Made by a program: the position numbers and the translations under genes. A stretch of 64,000 bases of DNA, from assembly GCF_003614185.1 (NCBI RefSeq), contig NZ_KZ987724.1, positions 4,879,556 through 4,943,555 of the forward strand. Direction: 5' to 3'. Numbering within the stretch: position 1 is the first letter of the stretch; the number at the start of each line of letters is the position of its first letter. This stretch comes from Paenibacillus aceti (lineage in GTDB: Bacteria; Bacillota; Bacilli; Paenibacillales; Paenibacillaceae). This document shows positions 54,640 through 61,890 of the stretch, piece by piece. The notes beneath the pieces were generated by a model that made no database searches, had not been told where the DNA came from, and saw nothing but the letters and a program-made list of their open reading frames with translations.

Positions 54640-54713
54640 AAAATCCTGCCTATTTGCAGGAATTTTCTCAGAATAGGAATTTTGGGTGATAAAGCCTGCA
54701 TTTTTGCAGTTTT
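54640..54713. repeat. Two CCTGC-family palindromic repeats
   Basis: Copies at 54640-54668 and 54691-54713 are about 51 bp apart, matching the pair spacing of the quartet at 43311. Confidence 0.75.
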
Positions 54714-55120
54714 AAGTTTGAGCGTGTGACGAGGCGCGGGGATGTGCTAGACAAATGTAAGAATGATTACATAAACAATCACATAATCGTGATAAATATT
54801 ACATCTAGGGCATTGGTTTAGCGATCGGGAATTCATGTAGTGAGTCACCATTAATGTGGCGGAGGGCAATCAATATGCTGGGGAGTAACCAATCCCTAGC
54901 ATGAGTAGCTAGGTGAGCAATCATCCAGCCAAGTTCGCAATTACGCTGAACGAGGCAGTGTAATTATAGAAATTGAAACAGAGGGAGGGATTATCATAGG
55001 CCCTGGGAGTGAAGCGGCTGTATCTGTTGCTGAGGTCTTCATAGGGAAGGGAGGAATAATATAGGGATGGCTGGTCGATCGGATGGAGGTCGTTAAATAA
55101 AATAGGGGAGGTAGAAGTGG

Positions 55121-55192
55121 ATGTATCGTCGTTATGATTTGAAGTCATATTCATATGAAATGATTCTTAAGAAGGGAGGTCGGTCCGTATGA
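55121..55192 (+). CDS. Possible 23-residue leader or precursor peptide
   Basis: ATG 55121 is nine bases from GGGGAGG, and the frame of 23 codons (begins MYRRYDLKSYSY, four Tyr in the first 12) ends in a TGA overlapping the ATG of the next gene (ATGA). This ribosome site and coupling look selected, but there is no homology evidence. It could be a RiPP-like substrate, a translational leader, or chance. It has no Cys. Confidence 0.4.
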   Translation: MYRRYDLKSYSYEMILKKGGRSV

Positions 55193-55776
55193 GTCAGGTA
55201 ACCATTCTGTGCGAGAGGGAAGCGGTTAATTCGGCGGATTCGCTCGAGGTCTTGCTCACGGGCTTCGGGATTGAAGTGAGCACCGTGAACGAGTTTACAG
55301 AGACCAGGGCGAGTTCCGAACTGGTCGTGGTGCTACAGGCCGAGAAAAGAGGGGAAGCATTCAATGCTTACGCGATGAAGCAGGGGATCATGTGGCTTCC
55401 GGTGCAATTCTCTTATTCTACGGGGAGAATCGGTCCGATCATCGTTCCCGGCTATTCGGCTTGCTATGAGTGCGTACAGCGGCGTGGCCATTCGAACGGC
55501 CTGGCTCCACTGGAGCCGAAGGATTCCATGCTCGACCTATCCTGGTCGGTGCTAAGCGGTGTCATTGCTATCGAGACGGCAAAATGGGTTTCACGTCACA
55601 CCAGCGATGATCCGCCGTTATCGCTGGGACATATGATCGAGTTTGACGCCTTCCACCTGCAGGGGGACGTTAATCCGGTCTATAAACTGCCGACCTGCCC
55701 TTCCTGCGGAGCAAGAAGTCAGGCGCATCTGGCTTCACAGTCTTGGCGTGAGTCAGATCTGGTGCTTGGGCCATGA
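55189..55776 (+). CDS. E1/ThiF-like TOMM cyclodehydratase partner, short form
   Basis: A 195-residue protein resembling the C-terminal part of ocin/TOMM ThiF-like proteins that present leader peptides to YcaO. The visible hallmarks are GRIGPIIVPGYSACYECVQR with a C-x2-C pair and the C-terminal PTCPSCG pair, which together form a zinc site. Compared with longer relatives it lacks the N-terminal winged-helix leader-binding (RRE) region. GGGAGG precedes the start. Its last bases overlap the YcaO gene by 4 (ATGA), so the two are probably made together and form a complex. Confidence 0.72.
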   Translation: MSQVTILCEREAVNSADSLEVLLTGFGIEVSTVNEFTETRASSELVVVLQAEKRGEAFNAYAMKQGIMWLPVQFSYSTGRIGPIIVPGYSACYECVQRRGHSNGLAPLEPKDSMLDLSWSVLSGVIAIETAKWVSRHTSDDPPLSLGHMIEFDAFHLQGDVNPVYKLPTCPSCGARSQAHLASQSWRESDLVLGP

Positions 55777-57170
55777 GTCGAACATTGATCCGCAGGTCGG
55801 GAGGGGCGAGTTATGCAGGCTACCCTGGAGCCGACAACACCGTGGCACCAGCCAGAATTCAAGGTTTGACGGCAACTTTGCCGGACTATCTGCGGAAGGC
55901 GATTAGTCCGCATGGGGGCATGGTCGGTGAACTGAGAAATTTGAGCACGGACCCTGGAGACCCCAGACTATATCTTAGTATCGCTACTCCAGCCAATCCG
56001 AAATATTTGGCGGATGGGCAGTACGGTCTGATCGATCCCATCGCCAGCGGGATCGGATTGACGCTGGAGGAGGCGAATACAGCTGCTGCTATGAAAGCTA
56101 TTGAGCGATATTGCGCCGCTTATGTCATTCCGGAACGACTGGTGCTGGCAACCTGGGAGGAGCTTGGCGAGGACGCGCTTCATCCGGGTGAGCTCCCACT
56201 ATTTACGAAGGAGCAGTATGAGCAGTGGCAATTTCCGTATCGGCCTTTTACCGAACAATCGCGGGTCCGCTGGGTGCAAGGCCGCAGCCTTACGACGGGC
56301 CAGACGAAGTGGGTGCCCGCAGCCATCGCCTGGGACTCTTACCTCCCGCAGAGCAAGGATGAGGAAGCAATCTGCTTCGGCTTGATGACAGGCTCAGCGG
56401 CAGGAGCTACGAAGGAACAGTCTATGAGGGAAGGCTTATTGGAGATCATCGAACGGGATGCCTTCATGATCATGTGGTATAATTCGCTCTCCTTGCCGAG
56501 ATTGGATACTCGCGATCTGCCTGTCATGGGGCACTTCAAGGAACTGCTTGATCCGAACAGATTCGAGCTGACGCTGATCGATACGACGAGCGATATCGGC
56601 CTTCCATCGGCGTTTGGTCTGCTGACGACCCGCGATGGCAAAGTATCTGTCGGTGGATCAACCCGGCTCTCGATGGAGGAGGCGGTACGTAATACGCTGA
56701 TGGAGATTAGCCAGCTGTTCATCGGTGATAAATCGCTGATCTATTCGCCATCAAATCCACCGCTTCTGCCACATCAAGTTACAGACTATAGCCAGCGGCT
56801 TTCTTATTATGAACAGCCCTACGCTCAGGAGGAACTGGCCTTCACTACGGCCTCAAGCGAGTTCCGGCCGATCCCTGAGGCTCCGTCCATCGCGAGCGGT
56901 ACTGAAGCGGAGCGTCTTCAGTATATCGTTCAACAGTTGGAGAAGCGGGGGCTAGAGGTGCTGTGCGTAGATGTGACTACGGACGATGTCCGTCAGCTGG
57001 GTCTGCATGTCGTCAAGATGATCGTTCCGGGTATGGTCCAACTGCCGCGCAGCGAGCCGGAACGGATGATCACAAGTGAACGAATCTATAAGATACCGGT
57101 TGAGCTTGGGCTACGCACAGCGCCGGTCCAGCCGCTAAATTTGAACCATAGCCCGCATCCATTCTCATGA
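55773..57170 (+). CDS. YcaO-domain azoline-forming cyclodehydratase
   Basis: A 465-residue YcaO enzyme that uses ATP to activate backbone amides. The ATP/Mg motif is clear: GSAAGATKEQSMREGLLEI followed by IERDAF. The segment VGGSTRLSMEEAVRNTLMEI is the second conserved helix. The C-terminus ends in NHSPHPFS, a reduced form of the Pro-rich tail needed for cyclodehydration. With the E1-like and SagB-like neighbours it forms the three-part set that makes thiazol(in)e or oxazol(in)e rings. No classic precursor gene is adjacent. Confidence 0.88.
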   Translation: MSRTLIRRSGGASYAGYPGADNTVAPARIQGLTATLPDYLRKAISPHGGMVGELRNLSTDPGDPRLYLSIATPANPKYLADGQYGLIDPIASGIGLTLEEANTAAAMKAIERYCAAYVIPERLVLATWEELGEDALHPGELPLFTKEQYEQWQFPYRPFTEQSRVRWVQGRSLTTGQTKWVPAAIAWDSYLPQSKDEEAICFGLMTGSAAGATKEQSMREGLLEIIERDAFMIMWYNSLSLPRLDTRDLPVMGHFKELLDPNRFELTLIDTTSDIGLPSAFGLLTTRDGKVSVGGSTRLSMEEAVRNTLMEISQLFIGDKSLIYSPSNPPLLPHQVTDYSQRLSYYEQPYAQEELAFTTASSEFRPIPEAPSIASGTEAERLQYIVQQLEKRGLEVLCVDVTTDDVRQLGLHVVKMIVPGMVQLPRSEPERMITSERIYKIPVELGLRTAPVQPLNLNHSPHPFS

Positions 57171-57214
57171 AGATCGTCAGTTCTGACTCATAAAATAATA
57201 AGGATGTGATATGC

Positions 57215-57958
57215 ATGCAAATCAAATATATGGATTGGCGGTCTGATCAGGCTTTGGAAGAAGAGCATTTGGCGGTGACCTACCATCTGAACTCCAATCA
57301 TCATCCGCAGCTTGATGTGCTGACCCGCTCGCGAATGAAGATGCTCAGAAATCTGTTCATGCAGATGAATCAGGCGGTAACACCAGTCAAGCGATATTAT
57401 GCGTCGGAACGCTTCAGGAACGATGCGCTGCGCCAGGAGGGGTATCCTCATATGGCGGAGATTATAGCAGGTCTGGAGAAGCTACAGCGTACTACTGTGC
57501 CGTTCTGGGATTATGAGAGCCTGAAAAACCTGGGGCCAGCCGATAAGCTGGACGCGCTCGATTTGTATTTTATATCCAAGGGTCAGACGAATGGCAGCTA
57601 CGAGCTCTTCTATTACAGCCCTGTTGAGAAATTCATGGAGTATGTCAAGGAAGTAGAGGACCCGCACTGGTGGAATAAGACCTACGATCCGGGGCTGGAA
57701 TTCCGTGATGGAGATTTGGCCCTGTTCATTACAGCGAATATTAGTCGCAGCATTAAGCTGTTTGGAGAGCGGGGATACCGTCTGATGATGCTCGAGGGCG
57801 GCCGTCTGACAGAGCGTCTTGCCCGCTGCTCGCAGGAGGGCGGAAGGCAGCCCGTTCCCGTAATGACTTTCTATGATAAGCCTGTTCAGGAGTTGCTCGG
57901 TGTAGATGGTTACTATGATGTCGTGTTATCGAGTCTTATATTTCGTGAGGGAGAATAG
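57215..57958 (+). CDS. SagB-like FMN oxidoreductase (azoline dehydrogenase candidate)
   Basis: A 247-residue protein related to SagB-type nitroreductases, which oxidise azolines to azoles with FMN. The C-terminal RLMMLEGGRLTERLARC and VPVMTFYDKPVQELLGVDG patterns match the SagB end region. The N-terminal part begins with AVTYHLNSNHHP, like the YHxxTxH start of SagB proteins. ATG 57215 follows AAGGA; a GTG at 57206 is in frame. It is the last gene of the YcaO operon before a terminator. Confidence 0.7.
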   Translation: MQIKYMDWRSDQALEEEHLAVTYHLNSNHHPQLDVLTRSRMKMLRNLFMQMNQAVTPVKRYYASERFRNDALRQEGYPHMAEIIAGLEKLQRTTVPFWDYESLKNLGPADKLDALDLYFISKGQTNGSYELFYYSPVEKFMEYVKEVEDPHWWNKTYDPGLEFRDGDLALFITANISRSIKLFGERGYRLMMLEGGRLTERLARCSQEGGRQPVPVMTFYDKPVQELLGVDGYYDVVLSSLIFREGE

Positions 57959-57987
57959 AGAGGTTACTTGAATATACTTACTTGATA

Positions 57988-58026
57988 AAGTTTATCCAGT
58001 GAACATTTCATGGGATAAGCTTTTTT
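57988..58026 (+). terminator. Terminator between YcaO operon and comQ
   Basis: AAGTTTATCC pairs with GGATAAGCTT across a short loop, then TTTTT. Confidence 0.78.
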
Positions 58027-58049
58027 CTTACCGTTTTTTGTAGTTTATT

Positions 58050-58078
58050 TTGACGAGGAGCAGGGGTTAATTAATATA
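58050..58078 (+). promoter_or_regulatory. Candidate promoter of comQ
   Basis: TTGACG (58050-58055) and AATATA (58073-58078) with a 17-bp spacer; overlapping -10 alternatives exist in the following TATATA. It lies 60 bp before comQ. Confidence 0.45.
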
Positions 58079-58138
58079 TATGGAATACATATAAAGAATT
58101 GGGTAATTTTATATCACATTTTGTAGGGAGGTAATAGA

Positions 58139-59062
58139 GTGGAGCAATTTACGGAAATGCTGGAAGTCGAGCTGCGAGAGAGCCTGAGAGCCTATTTTAG
58201 TGTCCCGCAGCTTTATGAACATTCGCTGGCATGCCTGGAGGACAAAATAGAGGAATCTTCCATGCTATTAGGCAAAATGGCGGTGCTTCATTACCGGATG
58301 TTTGGCGGCACGGATACCAAGGATATCTATAGAGTGGCTGCAGCTATTGAGTTGATGATGCTGAGCCTGGATATTATCGATGATATTCAGGATAAGGACA
58401 ATGGCAAGATGGCCTGGAACCTGCTTCCGTCTGAGATCGCTCTGAACATTGGTATCGGCATGCTCACGCTGTCCGGGCAGCTGATTCTGTCGACCGGTTT
58501 CCCGGATGAACGGAGATTGCAGGCGGCTGAGCTTCTTCATAAGGGCGTGCTGACGGCCGTGAATGGGCAAATGACAGATCTGTTCAATGATGTCGATACG
58601 GAAGAGGATTATATCCAGATGGTATCGCAGAAATCGGCAAGACTGCTCGTCGCAGCAGCCATGATCGGCACGGTGCTGGCGACGGGGGAATGGATCGAGG
58701 AGGTCCAGCAATATGCGGAGGAACTGGGCATCGCCGCGCAAATCAAGAATGACATCCGTGATCTGCTCAATTGGGACGATAAGAATGATTTCCTCAATCG
58801 CAAGAAGACGCTGCCGACATTGTACCTGCTGCAATCGGTATCAGACGAGGAGAGCTGGATTATCGACTATTTCGAGGGGCGCCTGGATTTCGCTGACGTC
58901 GTAGGGCGCAGGCAGGAGGTCGAGCAGATCATCGAATCGACGGGAACGCTGATCTATACCTCGGTCAGAATGAGGACGCATTATTACCGCTATCTGGAGC
59001 ATATTGAGCGCCTTCAACTGGAGCCGCATTGGAAGGAACGGATGCTTTCTTTTGCCGAGTAA
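58139..59062 (+). CDS. comQ: ComQ-like polyprenyl transferase
   Basis: A 307-residue isoprenyl synthase-fold protein, ComQ size. It has the first Asp-rich motif DDIQD (LDIIDDIQDKDNGKMAWN) and the second region QIKNDIRDLL, which bind prenyl diphosphate through Mg. In comQXPA loci ComQ cleaves and prenylates the ComX precursor on a C-terminal Trp. GTG start with GGGAGG at good spacing. It is followed by a ComX-like ORF, a ComP-like kinase and a ComA-like regulator, which makes ComQ far more likely than a general polyprenyl synthase. Confidence 0.88.
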   Translation: MEQFTEMLEVELRESLRAYFSVPQLYEHSLACLEDKIEESSMLLGKMAVLHYRMFGGTDTKDIYRVAAAIELMMLSLDIIDDIQDKDNGKMAWNLLPSEIALNIGIGMLTLSGQLILSTGFPDERRLQAAELLHKGVLTAVNGQMTDLFNDVDTEEDYIQMVSQKSARLLVAAAMIGTVLATGEWIEEVQQYAEELGIAAQIKNDIRDLLNWDDKNDFLNRKKTLPTLYLLQSVSDEESWIIDYFEGRLDFADVVGRRQEVEQIIESTGTLIYTSVRMRTHYYRYLEHIERLQLEPHWKERMLSFAE

Positions 59063-59100
59063 GGGTTCTGCAGCTCTCACCGAGACACCGCGATTGACGA

Positions 59101-59138
59101 CCGCAACATCCCGCAAAAGCCCGCAAAAATGTTTGCGG
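59101..59138. promoter_or_regulatory. ComA-box-like array upstream of comX
   Basis: CCGCAA occurs at 59101, 59111 and 59121, an exact 10-bp period, followed by inverted TTGCGG at 59133. The hexamers are those of the B. subtilis ComA box (TTGCGG-N4-CCGCAA), but in the opposite order. A weak promoter (TTTCCA 59161, TATATT 59183, 16-bp spacer) lies just downstream, so the array sits where an activator would. Confidence 0.6.
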
Positions 59139-59192
59139 TAAATACGGGCACGGTTGTCGTTTCCAATATGGAGAATCCCCTGTATATTGGGC

Positions 59193-59212
59193 TTAAGAGG
59201 AAAACCTCTTAA
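59193..59212 (+). promoter_or_regulatory. Perfect hairpin in comX leader
   Basis: TTAAGAGG, loop AAAA, CCTCTTAA, ending 14 bases before the comX ribosome site. It is followed by A rather than T, so it is not a terminator for comX-strand transcription. It may stabilise or regulate the comX message. Confidence 0.55.
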
Positions 59213-59239
59213 CCAAAAAACCAATTGGAGGGATTTAAT

Positions 59240-59413
59240 ATGTTGAAAGAACTGATTCAAGCTTTGGTGAAGGATTCCGGTGCAATGATGAATATTCGGG
59301 TAGGGCAGCTTCAATTGGCTGGCATGGATGCTGTTGAACAAAGAGCGTTGATGGATGTGCTTAAAGCTTCAGACGAAAAGAATGAACCGATGCGCTTCAT
59401 CCCATGGTGCTAG
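59240..59413 (+). CDS. comX: ComX-like pheromone precursor ending in Trp-Cys
   Basis: A 57-residue peptide with no signal sequence, starting MLKELIQALVKDSGAMM. The central GQLQLAGMDAVEQRAL matches the ComX pattern of leader residues before the variable pheromone. The C-terminus is EPMRFIPWC: Trp at position 56 as candidate for ComQ prenylation and a Cys as final residue. GGAGGG lies seven bases upstream of ATG. Its position between comQ and the ComP-like kinase supports the call; the mature peptide ends are unknown. Confidence 0.85.
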   Translation: MLKELIQALVKDSGAMMNIRVGQLQLAGMDAVEQRALMDVLKASDEKNEPMRFIPWC

Positions 59414-59502
59414 ACATAACCGACTGCTTCAATACGAGATAAGAACGCCAATAGCGGGTGACGCAGATATTATGGACTATACTAAATTGTGAGGGAACCA
59501 CA

Positions 59503-60513
59503 TTGGCATATAAATCAAAGATGTTAACATTTATATTTCTGATCAGCATTCTTGTAGGGTATCTATCATTCTCGATATATAAGAATGCTTTCATCGGGGT
59601 GTTGATTTCTCAAAATAGTGAAGGGCAGTATGTAGTGACGGATCACTCATCCAAGACACACTGGGGATTCGGGAGAATATTCGTCGGTGATGTGATTACT
59701 GAGGTGGACGGTCAGCCAGCTAAGGATTTCTTCTCGATCAAGACCTACGGTTTGCTGGAAAGGGCTTCGACCATCCATTTGAGCAGAATAGGAGAAGATG
59801 GCTCGCTGCATCATATTCAGCTTCATGTCGACAATCAGCTATCGCTTAATGAATTGATGATCCAGCTCTTCTCCCCTCTGACCGCGGTACTGATATTCTC
59901 CGGACTATCCTTCTTCGTATATCGGAGGAAAAAGGGTGATCCCGCTGCAGTTCAGCTTATCCTGTTTTTTCTATCGATAGGCATCGCTTATTTAAGCTCG
60001 CTCTCTTCAGGAAGAGCCGATCCTATTGGCAGATTGACGATGACCTTCACTATTTTACTGGTGCCGATCTTTTTCTTGCAATTCATGTCTTATTATCTTA
60101 GACGCTATCAGGAGACGATAGTCAATCGGCGTTGTCTCGGGGTCTTATATGCGGTGATCTGTATCATTATGGGGCTGAATTTAAGCAAAATCCTGTTTAA
60201 TTTTGGCTCGCCCATGGTCATCTCAACATTAATATTGATTTATTTCATAGGCATTAACATATATATCATCTTCAGGCTTGTTCAGAAGTTCCTGGCTCAT
60301 CGTCACGGAGGGCCATTGAAATCCTTGTTTAAGTTAATTCTGATTGGACATGTGACAGGCTTTTTTCCATTCGTCTTCTTGTTCGCCGTACCTCAATTGT
60401 TCGGAATCTCCTTCTTGTCACCGGAAATCGCCGCCGTCTTTCTTTTGACCATTCCAATCGTCTATCTGTATATGTTCACCACGAATCAGCTGTTCGATAT
60501 TGATTTTCTATAA
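59503..60513 (+). CDS. comP: ComP-like sensor kinase, N-terminal membrane half (split gene)
   Basis: A 336-residue fragment matching the membrane part of ComP: a first TM (MLTFIFLISILVGYLSF), an extracytoplasmic PDZ-like segment (FVGDVITEVDGQPAKDFF), then about seven TM helices ending FTTNQLFDIDFL (B. subtilis ComP has VANKMFDIEFIL here). It stops at TAA 60511; a second in-frame TAA lies at 60562. The start TTG 59503 has TGAGGGA seven bases upstream; a GTG at 59458 lacks one. It is expected to bind mature ComX, but without the kinase half signalling would fail unless the halves assemble. Confidence 0.8.
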   Translation: MAYKSKMLTFIFLISILVGYLSFSIYKNAFIGVLISQNSEGQYVVTDHSSKTHWGFGRIFVGDVITEVDGQPAKDFFSIKTYGLLERASTIHLSRIGEDGSLHHIQLHVDNQLSLNELMIQLFSPLTAVLIFSGLSFFVYRRKKGDPAAVQLILFFLSIGIAYLSSLSSGRADPIGRLTMTFTILLVPIFFLQFMSYYLRRYQETIVNRRCLGVLYAVICIIMGLNLSKILFNFGSPMVISTLILIYFIGINIYIIFRLVQKFLAHRHGGPLKSLFKLILIGHVTGFFPFVFLFAVPQLFGISFLSPEIAAVFLLTIPIVYLYMFTTNQLFDIDFL

Positions 60514-60633
60514 TTAGCGCAAGAAATAATACGATCAGACAGAAAGAACGGGTGTAATCACTAATCACGCGAACGACGGGACGACAACTCAGTCCTATTA
60601 GTAAGGACCCATTTTACCTGCCAGTTATTCCTC

Positions 60634-61890
60634 GTGTGCTATCTATTGGTTACGTTGATGCTGTTCCTGAAGGAATACGCGGATCTTAAGCTGCGGCCCA
60701 GACTGAATAAGGATCTACATAATTTCCAAGGCAGCCTCAATCGGTTTTCTGCTCGAATATCACGTGTCATGAAGCGCTCTGATCTGGAACGGGTATTGGA
60801 GCAGGAAATTTACCATGTTCTGCCAGTTAAGAAGGTTGCTTTTCTCGAAGTGGATACAGATCGCCTTTCGGAGCTTAAGCTCGATCCGTCGCTGGCTGAC
60901 ATTCGGGAGTCCGTAATCAGTGCGGTGCAGGCCTCTGCGAATCAATTGGTAATTGGAACAGTTCTGAATGTGGAACGAGGAATCTGCGTAATCGCCGGCA
61001 AGAAGCTGAACATTCTGCATGTGCTATGGCTGGATGTGAAGGGGAACCGGACCAAATATAATCTGGATGAACTGGCTTGGCTGCGGACATTGGCGAATTA
61101 CAGCGCGATTGTCTATGAGAATTTATATTTAATTGAGAGCTTGGTGGAAGAGCTGGAGCTTGAGTTCCAGAAGCAGAAGGGCGCGGATACTTCGCCGTGG
61201 CTGCTCAGGTTAATCTTCAAGCTGTCTGAGAAGGAACGGCGCAAGCTAGCCTCCGATCTTCATGACTCAGCGCTCCAGGATCAATTGATCTGGTATCGGA
61301 ATCTGGAGTCGGCGATGCTGGATCATGATATGTCCCCGGAGCTTTATGAGAAGCTGGTCAATGTGAGGGAGGGGCTGCTGGATGTCATTCACCAGATTCG
61401 GGAGACCTGCAATGAATTGCGGCCGCCTTTGCTACAGGAAATGGGTATTATAGAGGCGCTGGAGGGGTTATTTGAGCAAGCGCAGATTCGTTCCAATTAT
61501 ATAATCGACTTCCGTTACGGGGTTGTTACAGCCGACATTAATGATGAACAGTTACTCACGATCTTCCGGATCGTACAGGAACTGCTGCGTAATGCCAGCA
61601 AGCATGCCAAGGCTTCTCATATCAGGATCACGCTGGAGCAGCAGAGGAATGATATCCGGCTTACCTATATGGATGACGGTATCGGGCTCAAGCTGGAGGA
61701 TCTCAAGGATTCTTATCAGCATATGGGTCTGTCGGGAATCAAGGAACGGGTGCACAGTATGGAGGGTGTCATAGATTTCAAATCAGAGCCAGGAAATGGG
61801 CTCGAGGTGGAAATTTCATTGCCGCTGGAGTCGGTGAGCTGGGATAGAGAAAGTGAGGGGGATTCAGATGGTTCGCATCTTGCTGGTTGA
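60634..61890 (+). CDS. comP: ComP-like sensor kinase, C-terminal kinase half (split gene)
   Basis: A 418-residue fragment in the same frame as the upstream membrane half, separated by 39 codons with two stops. It has one TM (YLLVTLMLFLKEYADLK), a GAF-like linker, HisKA_3 with the phospho-acceptor His in ASDLHDSALQDQL, and an HATPase domain (ELLRNASKHAKAS, YMDDGIGLKL, MGLSGIKERVHSMEG). No ribosome site precedes GTG 60634, so its own translation is doubtful. Its end overlaps comA by 23 bases. Confidence 0.8.
   Translation: MCYLLVTLMLFLKEYADLKLRPRLNKDLHNFQGSLNRFSARISRVMKRSDLERVLEQEIYHVLPVKKVAFLEVDTDRLSELKLDPSLADIRESVISAVQASANQLVIGTVLNVERGICVIAGKKLNILHVLWLDVKGNRTKYNLDELAWLRTLANYSAIVYENLYLIESLVEELELEFQKQKGADTSPWLLRLIFKLSEKERRKLASDLHDSALQDQLIWYRNLESAMLDHDMSPELYEKLVNVREGLLDVIHQIRETCNELRPPLLQEMGIIEALEGLFEQAQIRSNYIIDFRYGVVTADINDEQLLTIFRIVQELLRNASKHAKASHIRITLEQQRNDIRLTYMDDGIGLKLEDLKDSYQHMGLSGIKERVHSMEGVIDFKSEPGNGLEVEISLPLESVSWDRESEGDSDGSHLAG

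Larger units (their letters stand above)
54412..55120. other. Long untranslated or mini-ORF region before the YcaO cluster
   Basis: The left part holds repeats. From 54750 on the strand is purine-rich and carries several ribosome-site-like motifs followed by tiny frames: ATG 54874 (9 codons), GTG 54913 (16 codons) and ATG 55069 (9 codons). None is convincing as a gene. I see no Cys/Ser/Thr-rich peptide of classic azole-precursor type. Confidence 0.45.

Noticed and set aside
54921-55154. Minus-strand 77-codon frame rich in Ser, Thr and Tyr, tempting as a RiPP precursor
   Set aside because: No ribosome site; its composition reflects the purine-rich plus strand that carries the ribosome sites of the YcaO operon.
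59193-59212. Intrinsic terminator between comQ and comX
   Set aside because: The stem is followed by A on the plus strand and has no T-run, so it would not end comQ transcription.
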